DNA of 64,000 bases from Spongilla lacustris (GCA_949361645.1 OX442415.1:22177790-22241789); one strand, 5' to 3'. Positions 35,039 to 46,831 are shown, counted from the stretch's first letter. Notes: generated by a model not told the origin, from the letters alone. Numbers and translations: made by a program.

Positions 35039-37700
35039 GGGACAGTACGGACAGCAAGAACCTAAAGACTAATGTGTCCATTCCAAGCCACCACTTTTTA
35101 ATGCAAACTTGAGTAGAGATTTAAATTGAGCCACAACGCACGCCATATTGGATACCTCCTTGAGAATCAGCGGGAAGCTGTGGCATTTATCATACAGATT
35201 TAATTAAACCAGAGAGCAAACATCTCATCTCTTTGATCGCACCTTTTAATGCCAAAAGGGAATACACTAATAAACTCTCAAGTGTTAATTTTTCTATGCG
35301 CCATATACATGTACATCTCTTAAAATTGACAACAAAAGAATAGTAAGATGGAGTATTCTCTAAGGGGAATCCAAAAGAAACACAAAATGGACTCTTTCAC
35401 TGGCGCGAGCTGTCTTCCGATCTGTCACTATGCAATACCTGGATTGAAATGTTTGTTCACAATTTTTGACGTTCATTTGTTTTACGTGAAGTGCCTACCT
35501 CACATACACATGCATGTACATGTATATATCAAGCGTTTAATTGTTTACTTGGCTTACAGCTACTGTAGTTTACTTATAGATCTAACTGTTTTCTATGATA
35601 AGCAGATCTCAGCGCTTTCACACGCCTAACTACACCCTGATTCGAACGCTTAATTAATCACGCCATGCGAAATAATGTAATTAGTTATTCAAGCCCCCCC
35701 CCCCCCCCCTGAATCCGCCCCTATATTGTCTGTATTCACACGTCATGCTGCGTGCTGTTTGGCAGCATGCAGTCAGTCCGTTTGGTGCTACATGAAAATT
35801 GTTACTTGAAATTAGTAACACTGTGTTGTGAAGTGCTCAATTTACTGGAAATAGTCATGTCAAGTGAGACAAGACAGAAGTGTAATTTTGGTTTCATATT
35901 GATCAATCTTTTAAAGTATCTCTATAAATGACACTTTTTGAAATGTTGGTAGATTTCATTACTGGAGATTTGTATATAGATGAAATAGGTCTTTAGATGC
36001 ATTCTGTTCATTATGTGTGTACGTCCTCAAATGACTTTGCATGGTTCTATAATTTCAGTGCAGAGTTACGTGAGCTGCATGCAAGGTAAGCACAACCGTC
36101 ACAATTTTTTCCCCCGCGCTCCAATCATTCTGCTTACATTATCTACCTCGTAAAGATTGATGTTTGAGACGTTATAACTACTGATATATACAACGCAAAT
36201 TCGATCCAAGTACCTCGTTTTAATTTGGAACACAAATTTTCATGAAATTAATCCCAATTAGGAAAATATACATGTATATTGAGATACCTGTGCACAATAT
36301 GACATTGCAAATCACAGCAATGTGAAGTGCAAGAAGCATGTGCAATTTTGCCCAATGAAGATTCCTTCTTTGGAAGTACCCGCGTACCTGAGGGGGCGAT
36401 GCAATTAGGACAATATCATCACGCATGTTAAAATTCCTGAAGACATCACTTCGAAGCATATGAGAAGCGACAGTACTGACGTGGCATGGATGCTGATTCA
36501 TAGAGATGAATCCAGATGCATTGGTTGAAGCGTTTTCTCGTCGTTATCCATGCACGCATGGTAAATCCTTGTATAGCGCGGGCAGTGATCATGAAAGGTT
36601 GTATTTGATGTCGTCAATGTTAAGTTGTTTTGGAACAGTAACACTGTAAAAAAATTTTTCCAATGCCAAAGTCATTAAAATGATGGTGACATGGTGTATT
36701 ATTACAAATACATAATAAGTGAGTAAAAATTTAAAAAAAAAAAAAAGAGTAGAAATTAGATATGCTCAATGTCTACTCTCGCCCTGGAGCATGCCAGCGC
36801 GATTGTACCACCCATGCAGTGATATTAGTGCTATAGATCTGCCCCCCCCACCACCCCCTCCCTCTCCCTATAGCTGAACGAAGTAGGGTAAAGTTCAGAT
36901 GGCATCTGAGCCAGTGAATGAATGGTCTGAAAATAGGGCTTATCATACTTCTCGGCAAGGAGTGAGGCTAGTCTCTTATAGACGATGGTAGCAGTACTAG
37001 TGGGACCCACACCACCTGAGGCAGGAAAAACAAGTGGAGAAAACGAGCCGTGTACGATTGCTCGAACTCGTTCATCTTATGCTCGGTGTTATTCCAATCC
37101 ATTTTTGCGGTAGCACTGAGATAGAGAAGAGTTAGCATTGCTCCGTAAAAACTTTAACATTAAAGAAAGATATCGCTGCATGCTATCCTTGCCCCAGAAG
37201 TTCAGTTGTCCGTAGCAGCAACATCGAATGGACCCTTTGCCTTCTAACGTCACAAATTAATTGGTTGTGTTTGACACAACATAAGTCCTTATAGGAACTT
37301 CAGTAACGAAGAAACACAGCAAGTACTAAATTAATGGTAAATGAATGCCTGACTATATTCCAAAATGAAGTACCTTCGCCAGTTACGGTGCAAATGTTAC
37401 AGCGCTAGCAAGTTACCGGAAGTTGCCCCCCCAAAAATTGAAAAGCGCGACTTCGCGCGTGTCTCATTAGCAACTTCCGCAATGTTTCGCTGCATACAAA
37501 TCCCTTACAGAGCTCCATCGTGAAATACAAAAAAAAAAATGAAACGTGTGAAAAGGAAAAGCATGTAGGAGCTATGATGGTGAAGTTATGCCATTTTTAA
37601 AGTTGCCCCCCCAAAATTCATGCGTGACGTCAAAGGCAAAAGGTCCATTGAGCACCGTTATCTGTGTTTGCTATTTTATAGTGCAGCACCTCATTTGAAA
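34350..37700. other. No gene recognised; several repeats
   Basis: Contains poly(G) 35008-35037 (30 G), poly(C) 35694-35709 next to gaatccgcccct, a C-rich stretch at 36841-36860, and a twice-repeated agttgccccccc motif (37420, 37601). An open frame at 35348-35629 and one at 36501-36220 on the minus strand have no recognisable motifs. Two splice-like signals flank 36061-36087, but no gene can be built. Confidence 0.4.
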
Positions 37701-37719
37701 TAGGCCGCATGTAATGAAG

Positions 37720-39430
37720 GCTCAATACCTACATCGAACACACCTCCTTCATCAGTTGGGCAGTAATATTTCACATTCATTGTGTCGTACAAACATAAAG
37801 CCACCTCGGGGACAGCTTAGAGTATGTTCAACAGTAAAATGTTGGCCAAAGGTACATGTACATGCATACAAGGACAGACGGTTAGGAGGATTCCAGCCAT
37901 ACTGCAAGCAAATTAAGGGTGTCTCTGAAACTGAGCACCTTTGTGGAGGGCAAAGCCATGCTCTGCTATATAAGATAATGAGGACAGCACTGTCTGTACA
38001 TCATTTGGCATACCGGTTTTGATGTTACTTGCAACATTGTTTCTCGTGGCTATGTACAAACCGTTTAGCCATGATTTGATGTATCAGAATTTAGTTTATA
38101 GATGTGAGATTGTTGCAATATCAGAGCACTGATAGAGATTGCATACATGCAGCGAATGATGGATTAAGAATGCCTAAGCCACTGTGGTGAATAAGCAATG
38201 ATGGTTACTTAAAAAAAGATTGATTTGTTAGAGCAGGCAAGAAGTTATGGCAGATAGATTTTTCTAGTGGTAAAAGAAGGTGCTCAACATCTGGAATAGT
38301 CCTTGCTAAGAAAGACCATGTATGAATAAGGCTGTGGGGGAGACTTGCATATGCTGCATAAGGTTGAGAGACTGGAATTTGTGGCACTTTTTGATTTCAA
38401 TAGTCCATTCTAATATCTAGCTTTTTAACAAAACTTTCAACAAAGGTGCACGTACCAAGAGCCGCACCAAGATGGCGTTTACTCTCTGTTGTGATATTCA
38501 GGTTTGAATCATTAAAAAATAGCATTGCCTCAGCGTGGAATTGTTGTGTAGTTGTTATTTTGGAAGCATTTCCAGGGAAATGTGCATAGCCTGGACCGAT
38601 TGCAGAAATTTGGTCCAACCAATCTTTCATCATCAGCATACCAAACTTGTTTGATTGAAGGCATTTCAAGGTGATAAATCAGGGGTATGATTGACACCAC
38701 ATACATTGCCATGGCAAGAGAATCACCCTGTGTGGTTACATTCCAAAGACATAATGGTTTCATTGTCTTGAAGTTTAGAGTGATGTGCCATGGCGATGTG
38801 TGTTGATCACCACTTTGGAGAGAGGACAAATATGGCATATGTTATGAAAGGCCAATTGCTGATTGAGAGAGTAGAAAACATTTGTAGCATCTGCTAGAAT
38901 AACTGCCTATGTACTTGGAGATTCGTTAAGTTGGCACATGGCATGCTGCAGCGGATTGCATGTCATCGTTTAAAGTTTGGACTAAAGCTTTTCAAATGAT
39001 ACGATGAACTGGATTGCTGATTCCAATTGGTCGAACTTCGAGATCCTTGTGCAGAGCAATGAGATGACAAGCCAAAAGTGCTGACAGGCTTGCAGGGTCT
39101 ACCAAGCCGGGATGTTCAGAGAAATTTTGCTAGGGTTGCAATTGCATTACATAAACTAGAGGAATAGAACTTAAATGATGAATGAATGTGTCTTTCCTAG
39201 AATTTGAATCCAGCCCTAATGGTCCTGGTGCACCATCCATCTGAAGAGCCATAAACACATCGAATCAATTCACCATCAAATGATGGGGTGTTGTTCATAT
39301 AATTGAGGTTGGGCTGGAACAATTAAAGTTGGGTTGAGAGATTGTACAGAGGGATGCTTTCCAACAGTATCTGTCATACAGTTTGGGACTCAATTTGATT
39401 TTCCAAGCTCAGCCGGCACACCTTTAGGAC
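37720..39430 (-). pseudogene. Non-LTR retroelement reverse transcriptase, decayed
   Basis: Read from high to low coordinates: VGKHPSVQSL (about 39350), GAPGPLGLDSNSR (39220), VRPIGISNPVHRII (39030), DATNVFYSLNQQ (38910), TTQGDSLAMAMYVVS (38730), WYADDERLVGP (YADD at 38640-38629), HLGAALGT, thumb residues ARTIPDVEHLLLPLEK (38300), then a zinc-knuckle-like FTVEHTLSCPRGGF...RHNE near 37840. The order is that of a reverse transcriptase followed by a CCHC knuckle, as in R2-like elements. Many frameshifts and stops; not functional. Nothing points to its insertion target. Confidence 0.75.
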
Positions 39431-39737
39431 TAAAAAAAGAGCTCACCTTATACCTTTCCGGTAATTATCAAATTTGCAAAGGTCACTGGTGGCTAATTTT
39501 TTATTGTTTTGAGTGCCCAGTAGTCTCGTTCCCAGACCTCCACTCGCAGCTGCAAAAATGCTCTCATGCTAAATAAATGGAAACGTTAAAAAGCGGCTAC
39601 AAGAGGGACACGCCCCCACCCCCATTGTGACTATCATTTTAGACACACACCCTTCCCCCCCCCCCCCCCCTCCCCCCTTCCAAAAATCCTGGATCCGTCC
39701 AAATGTGCATGGTTGGCAGGGGGATTCTGAATGCTAG
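39431..39737. other. Short spacer with poly(C) near 39656-39680
   Basis: Contains an interrupted C run followed by ccaaaaatcctggatccgtc, a GGATCC-type edge seen beside other homopolymer tracts here. Confidence 0.6.
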
Positions 39738-40438
39738 CAGTGATGCCGGGGCCAGAAATATACGATACGGTCACGTTCACGGGCCGGCTGGCCGACTTTT
39801 GTCCGACGGTCACGATCGTGGTCAAAGGCTGACCGCCACTATGCAATACGGTCACGTGCACGGCGCGGTCAGGCTTTAGGCATTAATGATATAACAAAAA
39901 ATTATTTAAAACGTATATCATAACAAACTAAGAGCTTTAATCGCGCGCTGTTACAGGCTTAGCCACGCAGTGGCAACAGCCTCGAGCTCAAAATCAAAAA
40001 GGATAATTTAATATAAAAGTGATCTTTTAAAAAAAGCCGGTAGACATATTAATAATCGTGCCACGCGTTCAAAAACATATGCACGTGACAACTTTGGTCC
40101 AACGCTCTGTTGAATGCAGGCCATGCAGCTAGATAACATAAGAACTCGGATATACTATCACGTCGGAGGACTATAGGCTGCTCAATGACACCAGAACCAA
40201 AAAATATACATGCACTGAGTAATTAAAACACCTAATTTATACCATCACGGAGTAAAACTGGCCGTCCGTAAAGTTCCTGACGGCCACGGTCAACGGTCCA
40301 AAATTCTGACGGCCAGCTAATTTCATAATTTTCATACGCGTACGGTTAGATCACGTGCTCCTGTTTAGCGATGGTCACGCGTCTGAGCCGTCAAATCAAT
40401 ACGGTCCCGGACGGCCAGTGCTGGCCGCGGCATCACTG
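39738..40438. mobile_element. hAT-like non-autonomous DNA transposon, 701 bases
   Basis: Terminal inverted repeats of 18 bases: CAGTGATGCCGGGGCCAG at 39738-39755 and the reverse complement CAGTGATGCCGCGGCCAG of 40421-40438 (17/18). The CAGTG start is typical of hAT ends. The flanking 8 bases are aatgctag (39730-39737) and aatgatag (40439-40446), matching at 7 of 8, the hAT target-duplication length. Subterminal ACGGTCACG/ACGGCCA motifs recur in both orientations near each end, as expected for transposase-binding repeats. No coding frame. Confidence 0.85.
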
Positions 40439-40919
40439 AATGATAGTAATAGCGCTAGCACAACATATATATTAATAGTACCTGATCATGATCAGCTAAT
40501 CAGAAACTAAAAATAACGTGCATATCCACTGTTCCTTCTTCGTATAAACTCTCAATGAAATATGATAATGACTGAGCGAGTGCACTTACGATGTGCATTT
40601 TACCTTCTGGTTGAATGCCTGCCCACCATGTAAGTAGCAGTACTTTATTTTGTAATACTTCAACTCAGGCTTCAAGAATCTTTCAACGCACTTCTTTGCT
40701 ACTTCAATAGTCCGGGCGTCCCGTTTCCAAAACTACATGAAACTGGTACGCTTAAATCTTTTCAATTTCAAGTCCAATTCGAGTCATGCATCAAAAAGTC
40801 CCCCACAGTCATACGAATTTGTGCCCTTTCATTTGTTCTGCGCGCCATAGCGTGTCTCTCAAGACATAATTATTAACTCTTTTTTTTTTAAATGGATTAC
40901 GTCTCTAATTTACAATTGC

Positions 40920-41095
40920 CGGTGTCACAGGCATGTGGGTCCCCCCTATTTTGGGTCCGGGGGGACCCATATGCCTAGGCAACTGGGTCCCCCCCCCCCC
41001 GGACCCAAATGCCTAGGCATATGGGTCCGGGTAATTATTTGTACATCCAGGCATCTTGGTCCGGGTAGGGGGCGGAGGGGGGGGGGGGGGGACCG
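40920..41095. repeat. GC-rich palindromic repeat cluster
   Basis: The motifs gggtccggg, gggtccccc and catatgcctaggc recur in both orientations between 40935 and 41070 and are followed by a poly(G) run at 41077-41091. The segment can fold into several alternative hairpins. No coding capacity. Confidence 0.65.
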
Positions 41096-41099
41096 AGTT

Positions 41100-41854
41100 T
41101 CCTGATGCGTTTTATTTACTCAATTTTACTGTTTTGATACGATATAGACACATTTGTTGTTACTTTCTCAACGGTAAGTTAGCGTCCACCAGCCGTTTAG
41201 GTTACCCTTTGTAACAGCCACTCGGCTTGCCATCTGTGTTTCTCTGCCGAAAAGTAAGGTCACTGCCGGCTGATCTTTTTGGCAGACTTACATGTAGTCT
41301 GGTGCTAACTCGTAGCATACATAGCAAGAGCTATTTTGACGAGAAGTGTGCCCCAATCATTTGAGTAGCCTATAGCTATGTCTGAAACATTAGTTAGGCT
41401 TAGGTAGTAGTCTGTTCAATAAGTACTTATTATTTATCGTTATTGTTGTGTAAGTTATCCTGTTATGATAATATATACTTGCGAAAAAAAAACAAAAAAA
41501 AAAACACGTTGAGCATACAAACAATGAATGGGTCATGTTCACGTAGTACACAACTGCATGTATCATACAGGACTTAGTGATTGACCTGTCGATTGCAATG
41601 TAATTTTGAGACACGCTATAGGAAACTTTCTTCACTGCATCAGTCTGCATGTTCTCAGCCGGGTAATACATACATCTGTCAAAGCATAGGCTTCAGCTCA
41701 TTTGTATCCAGGGCTCCGGAGGCAACGTAGATTATTATATCAACCATGCCATGCCCCTGCAGCCCTCCCGCGCGAGACGCGGAAGCTTTCAGTGCAGTGC
41801 ATGGAATATTTCTACATGAAAGCCACATGCAAATTCAGTGCTTCCGACAGCACT
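41100..41854. other. No gene recognised before the gap
   Basis: Includes a short A-rich stretch at 41485-41504. On the gene model of the minus strand this is downstream of the last exon (42220). Confidence 0.4.
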
Positions 41855-42054
41855 NNNNNNNNNNNNNNNNNNNNNNNNNNNNNNNNNNNNNNNNNNNNNN
41901 NNNNNNNNNNNNNNNNNNNNNNNNNNNNNNNNNNNNNNNNNNNNNNNNNNNNNNNNNNNNNNNNNNNNNNNNNNNNNNNNNNNNNNNNNNNNNNNNNNNN
42001 NNNNNNNNNNNNNNNNNNNNNNNNNNNNNNNNNNNNNNNNNNNNNNNNNNNNNN
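41855..42054. other. Assembly gap (200 N)
   Basis: Exactly 200 N, a conventional size for a gap of unknown length. Open frames that span it are meaningless. Confidence 0.99.
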
Positions 42055-42219
42055 AAGTAGCTTACTGAGATAAAAACGAATATGACAGAGGTTCAACCGA
42101 TACAAATTGATACCTGAGAAATAAAACCCACACGGTTGTTACAATACGCACAAAATTGGACAATAGGTTCTCGCCGTATGAATAATAAGTACCTAGCAAC
42201 GGCCACAGAGAGGGTCGTT

Positions 42220-42267
42220 TCAATTTTGGAGCAGCTGCTGTAGACGTTGAGCCTCGATCATTTCGCC
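42220..42267 (-). CDS. Terminal exon of an unidentified minus-strand gene
   Basis: Acceptor tatatttcag, then GEMIEAQRLQQLLQN and a TGA at 42222-42220: 16 codons including the stop, starting in phase 0. This is the phase in which the exon at 44352-44276 ends. The C-terminal helix is amphipathic and Gln/Leu-rich. The protein is not recognised. Confidence 0.6.
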   Translation of the reverse strand, partial: GEMIEAQRLQQLLQN

Positions 42268-42539
42268 CTGAAATATAGGAGAAATGGTGATATAAACGAT
42301 ATAAAACATGTATTATACCGTCGAATAGGACGCTATATCCAAGCGCGAGTTGTCGGTGCGTGTTTTTGTGACCAGGGACGAGAAGTGTCCGTTTTTTGAG
42401 TCACCTAAAATTTGAACCCAACAACAGAATTAAGTTTATGTTATCCTTGTGCTCCATAACTACTGCAAACTGTAACATTCTTCCACTTCCTGGGCTTACC
42501 TTTACATGTAGTAACTGACCCACCTCTGCTTCATTTGAT

Positions 42540-42710
42540 GTGGTTGCATGTATGCATGGATGTGGCCATACTGGTGGTGTGTGCTTTGCAAATTATGATG
42601 CTTACATACACCTATGTAAGTACATACATGTATACCTGCATGTGTGCATGTGCATGTATGTACATATATGTACATATACCTGTGTGCATGTACATGTTGC
42701 CAGTGTGTGC
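42540..42710. repeat. Imperfect (CATGTA)n stretch
   Basis: Alternating acatgta/gcatgtg motifs, giving purine-pyrimidine alternation. Lies in the last intron of the minus-strand gene. Confidence 0.6.
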
Positions 42711-42806
42711 ATTCAGCAGGATGGAGAGTCAGGCTTCACGGCCTGTTCCTCTTCCTTTTAGCACTTTTTGTAAAATGTGCGCACCGCCGTACCACTTTTT
42801 GAGGCG

Positions 42807-42957
42807 TTTTTTTTTTTTTTTTTTTTTTTTTTTCCAGATGTTCGTTAAAAAAAATTATTAATCGATTGTACCTAGACCTGGTCAGGGGATGGTTAATACG
42901 TATGTCTTCGCAAGGGAGACCCCCTCCCTCCCCCCCCCCCCCCCCCCCCCCCCCAAC
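42807..42957. repeat. Poly(T) and poly(C) tracts
   Basis: A T run at about 42808-42833 and a C run at about 42921-42954, followed by gtggcggatccgggggg, another GGATCC-edged repeat. A further C run lies at about 43450-43480. Confidence 0.9.
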
Positions 42958-43562
42958 CCGGCAGTGGCGGATCCGGGGGGAAGGGGGGGTACCCTTATGG
43001 TTCATTAATTATGCAAGTACGATACTACGCATCATTTACAGGGGTTTCTTATAGTCTTATAGTTACGTTATAACGATCGATGCATTATATTAATAGCGCA
43101 ACCGAACGATCCTTTCAATGGCAGTAGGTGGATTATATATATAGATGTCCCAGCCCACAGGATGTAGGTAATCCGTATAAATATATATTATCGAGCGGAT
43201 GAAGGATGGATACCGTATATCGATCGCTATGCCGTTCAATGATGAAAGTTGATCTGGAAAGTCTGGAAGCAAGTGTATTTACTATTATATCTGTTTTTAG
43301 CATGTTTCTATGCAATTGTATGCTGTTTTTTGACTTGAAAAGTGCAAAAGTTGCAAACCGCCCCAGCTCCCGATGGGGGAGCTTACAGCACTCCCCCATA
43401 CCCCCTAGCTGGGAGTAGGTGTGCCCCACCTCGACCACAGTCCCCCTGCGCCCCCCCCCCCCCCCCCCCCCCCCCCCCCCTGGGCCGCCGTATCACTTTT
43501 TATATTGCGTTTGACCATAGATATTAAATATCTATGGTTTGACATATTGAAGATAGTACAAG

Positions 43563-43857
43563 ATATAAAAATTTAATTAAAATAAAATTGGTGATGTAGG
43601 ATTTGTATAGATAGCAATTGAGTAAAAAGGAAGGAAACAAGGAATTACGGATATTATGCATTCATTAAATTATAAATATTACAGACCTACATTATTTAGC
43701 AAATCTACCTGCCTGAAAGTCTGCTAAATGTAGGTGTGTAATATTTATAATTTAATGAATGCATAATATCCGTAATTCCTTGTTTCCTTCCTTTTTACTC
43801 AATTGCTATCTATACAAATCCTACATCACCAATTTTATTTTAATTAAATTTTTATAT
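43563..43857. mobile_element. Near-perfect foldback element, 295 bases
   Basis: Arms of about 130 bases are inverted copies with almost no mismatches: aattggtgatgtaggatttg near 43587 pairs with caaatcctacatcaccaatt near 43816, and ggaattacggatattatgca pairs with tgcataatatccgtaattcc. The loop holds a second small hairpin (atttagca/tgctaaat). The high arm identity suggests recent insertion. It lies in the last intron of the minus-strand gene. Confidence 0.9.
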
Positions 43858-44275
43858 TATGTTTCACTCCTTTTTTCCCCCAGCTGGTTCCGACATGTAC
43901 TTATACATTGCATGCATGAGCACAAACGTAGAAGGAAGGGGAATCTTGGAATACAACTCATTGCATCACATACATCACAGCAGTATATACAATAAGACAG
44001 TTTGTTCTGCTCACTTGCTATCATCATTAAATCACATCACAATCAAACAATTTCTTTAAAAACAGTTAATGTCACTGAACTGGTATGTGACTGGAAGCCG
44101 AGGGGATCCCTAAGCAAAGTAGTAGTGGAGGAAAGGAGACATTAGTAGTGAAGTAAGAAAATATAATGTGAGCTCAAATGCCCTTCCCCCCACGGCTCTA
44201 ACCAGAGCATCATAGCCCACACCCAACCACATGAATCTCCATCATAACTATCCTCACAGGATTCAAAGCCCTCAC

Positions 44276-44352
44276 CTCTTGACTGAAGGTACTCATATGT
44301 TCTTCAAAGCCAGTAGTGAAGGCATCAGGAATAATCGCCATAAATGTCTGTC
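44276..44352 (-). CDS. Penultimate exon of the unidentified minus-strand gene
   Basis: Acceptor acatcaag before G at 44352 and donor gtgagg after 44276. The first two bases complete a Gly codon begun in the previous exon. Then QTFMAIIPDAFTTGFEEHM and STFSQE follow, ending in phase 0. All phases agree with the exons at 45382-45483 and 42220-42267. Product unrecognised; likely an intracellular alpha-helical protein. Confidence 0.6.
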
Positions 44353-44580
44353 CTTGATGTGAGTACATGTATATGATCAGAGCAATTGGCCATTCCCATT
44401 CCCACAAACGATGCTTACCAGATTGCCTGCCATTTATTTCGAATTCTGATCCTCTTCGTAAGCACGTGCGTTTGCTTTGCTAAAACTTGAAGTAGTTGGG
44501 CTGGCCCGAATAAACTTAAAGGTCATTCTTTTAATAGGGCTACTAGCTCACACTTTCTGACGTGTTCCGCTCGTCTTTTA

Positions 44581-45296
44581 GAAGAGAATTGAGAAGGAGG
44601 AAAGGGGGCGGGGAAGAGAGAGGAGGAAAGGGGGCGAGGAGAGAGGAGGGAAGGGGGTAAGGAGAGGAGGGAAGGGAGAGAGGAGGGAAGGGAGAGAGGA
44701 GGGAAGGGGGAGAGGAGAGAGGAGGGAAGGGGGAGAGGAGAGAGGAGGGAAGGGGGAGAGGAGAGAGGAGGGAAGGGGGAGAGGAGAGAGGAGGGAAGGG
44801 GGTAAGGAGAGGAGGGAAGGGAGAGAGGAGGGGAGAGAGGAGTGAAGGGGAGAGGAGAGAGGAGGGAAGGGAGAGAGGAGGGAAGGGGAGAGGAGAGAGG
44901 AGGGAAGGGGAAGAGGAGAGAGGAGGGAAGGGGGAGAGAAGGGAAGGGGAGAGGAGAGGGGAGGGAAGGGGGAGAGGGGAGAGGAGGGAAGGGGGAGAGG
45001 GGAGAAGGAGGGAAGGGGGAGAGGGGGAGGGGGAGAGGGGAGGAGGAGGGAAGGGGGAGAGGGGGAGAAGGGAAGGTGAAGAGGGGAGAGGAGGGAAGGG
45101 GGAGAGAAGGGAGGAGGGAAGGTGGAGAGGGGGAGGAGGGAAGGTGGAGAGGGGAGAGGAGGGAGGGGGGGAAGAGGGAATGTGGAGAGGGGAGAGGAGG
45201 AAAGGGGGAGATGAGGGGAAGGGAGAGATAAGGGGAAGGGAGAAGAGGAAGGGTAGGAGAGAAGAGAAGATGAGACAGGAGGGAAGGGGAGGGGGA
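44581..45296. repeat. Polypurine (GGGAGAGGAGAGAGGAGGGAA)-type minisatellite, about 0.7 kb
   Basis: Almost pure G and A on the plus strand. It is built from variants of gagaggagggaaggggg with a period near 20-30 bases and no clean unit. The minus strand is therefore C/T only and gives artefactual long Ser/Pro/Leu frames. Such mirror-rich purine tracts can form triplexes and G-quadruplexes. It fills most of the intron between exons 45382 and 44352 of the minus-strand gene. Confidence 0.9.
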
Positions 45297-45381
45297 TAGC
45301 TAGCACAACACTACACAGCTTGGCAACATATCCATGAGACATGGCACACACATTTAAACACACACAGTCACATACACCCAC

Positions 45382-45483
45382 CTTTTCGGAGTGGTTCACC
45401 ACCATCCTGCTGGGATGGTGTTCCGTTTTCCATCACCTTTGCAGCTTGAATGAGCAGCACCTGATTTGCTCTGGTGGGGACCA
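45382..45483 (-). CDS. Internal exon of the unidentified minus-strand gene
   Basis: Acceptor cctctatag before 45483 and donor gtgggt after 45382. Of the three frames only the one dictated by the upstream exon stays open: VPTRANQVLLIQAAKVMENG then TPSQQDGGEPLRK (33 codons, start phase 1, end phase 1). Helical N-half, polar C-half. Product not recognised. Confidence 0.6.
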
Positions 45484-45597
45484 CTATAGAGGACACGCAT
45501 TTGTGGAGGACATTCCCGTTACCATTGTCGGCATTGAACAAAACTCACTTATAAATGGTCCTACCAACAGGCCATCTTTGACAGCTTGCTTACATGA

Positions 45598-45617
45598 GGG
45601 GGGGGGGGGGGGGGGGG
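45598..45617. repeat. Poly(G) tract
   Basis: About 19 G in the intron between the two upstream minus-strand exons. Confidence 0.95.
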
Positions 45618-45664
45618 CGGCGCAAATATAGTTACATTCTCTCGTTGTATGTTAGGCAGCTCAC

Positions 45665-45776
45665 CTGAACACGTCACCCATGGCCAACCAATGCCAATTT
45701 CTTTGGCCTTAATAGCGACGGCCAGTTGTATGCAGTGGTTTACCACCTTCACGCTATCCTTCTTACTGCCTTCATG
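45665..45776 (-). CDS. Upstream exon of the unidentified minus-strand gene
   Basis: Donor gtgagc after 45665; the acceptor is uncertain, best at ggctag before 45776. Open frame SVKVVNHCIQLAVAIKAKE then IGIGWPWVTCS, ending in phase 1 as the next exon needs. No in-frame start was found here, so the 5' end of the gene lies upstream or is spliced further. Confidence 0.5.
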
Positions 45777-45779
45777 CTA

Positions 45780-46830
45780 GCCTATCGATCCTTCTTACAT
45801 TTGTGATCGGCTTAACCCGCTTTGTAGCGTCCAATTGTTCTTTTTTTTTTTTTCACGTGAACGGTCTTTCGGAGCTTCATTGCGCGACTCGTCAGCACAA
45901 CCACAACTATCAGTGTCATAATTTAACTGGCAATATTCTTTGCACTATTCTTTTCTCTTTGCGATCGACGTGACTGCAGCTGCAAACACTCGCCAGAAAC
46001 TCGTGTTCAACCACAAGTTTATTCTGGATCTCCACTTTATGGCTTCCAAGGGCCGATTAAATCTGTTGTGGGCTATGGCTAACAAAACTAAGTTGCTAAA
46101 GATCGAATTTGTGTCAAGCATAACTCCCCTTACGAAAATAATAAAACAAATCCAACTCGGCAGTAAGTTTCTAACTTGTTGGTTCTAGTGCTTCCGCATA
46201 GCCGCTAACATTACACTTCAATCGTGACAGAGATACAGCGCAATAAACCTCTTATCCGAGCGTATCTTATCTTATCAGATCCGGTAAAAGGATAAACATT
46301 TTTTCAGGTTCGAGTGTGGGAACGAGGAAGCGTTATCTCTGTTGTCTGAGCTTTCTAAGCGTCGGCACTTTTACTAAGTTGTAGATGCTCGAAGGCTGTA
46401 TCCAAATACGCTCACTAAAGTCCAACTCATTCTACGGTACATCGGCAATAGTGGAATCGGGTATTTTGCTAATCGTATTCATCACCCGTCAAATCCTACA
46501 TAGGACCTACTAACGTAGGTCCTGACATAAGTTTACATAACTACTGATAGCCTTTTTGTGTGCATTGTATACGCCAGATGTGGTGCTTGAAAGTTAATGA
46601 GCTCTCAGTCTGAACCCGCCATTTTGCAGTAAACAGCAAATTTGATTGATGTTACAAATATCAAACGTATTGTCAATGCAGAACAACCGTGCCATGAATT
46701 ATTACCACCAGTGGGAGTGGCGTAGCATTGGAATGCACTTCGTTCCCAGTCCTAGGCACTAACTGTTTAACGTTTGTGTAAAATAAGGTGGCTAACTTCT
46801 CTCACATGGCTCTGCTAGACTTGAAGTAAT
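45780..46830. other. No gene recognised
   Basis: An open frame at 45940-46188 has no recognisable motif and no clear splice sites. The remainder is short frames. Confidence 0.4.
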
Positions 46831-46831
46831 T

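Noticed and set aside
35348..35629. 93-codon open frame as a gene.
   Set aside because: No motif, no clear splice sites or homology by eye; kept only as part of an unannotated stretch.
41702..42105. Open frames spanning the N block.
   Set aside because: They are artefacts of 200 unknown bases with no defined codons.
44578..45405. Long open frames of 275 and 129 codons across the purine tract.
   Set aside because: They arise because G/A-only (or C/T-only) DNA rarely contains stops; composition is pure Ser/Pro/Leu or Gly/Glu/Arg with no domain.
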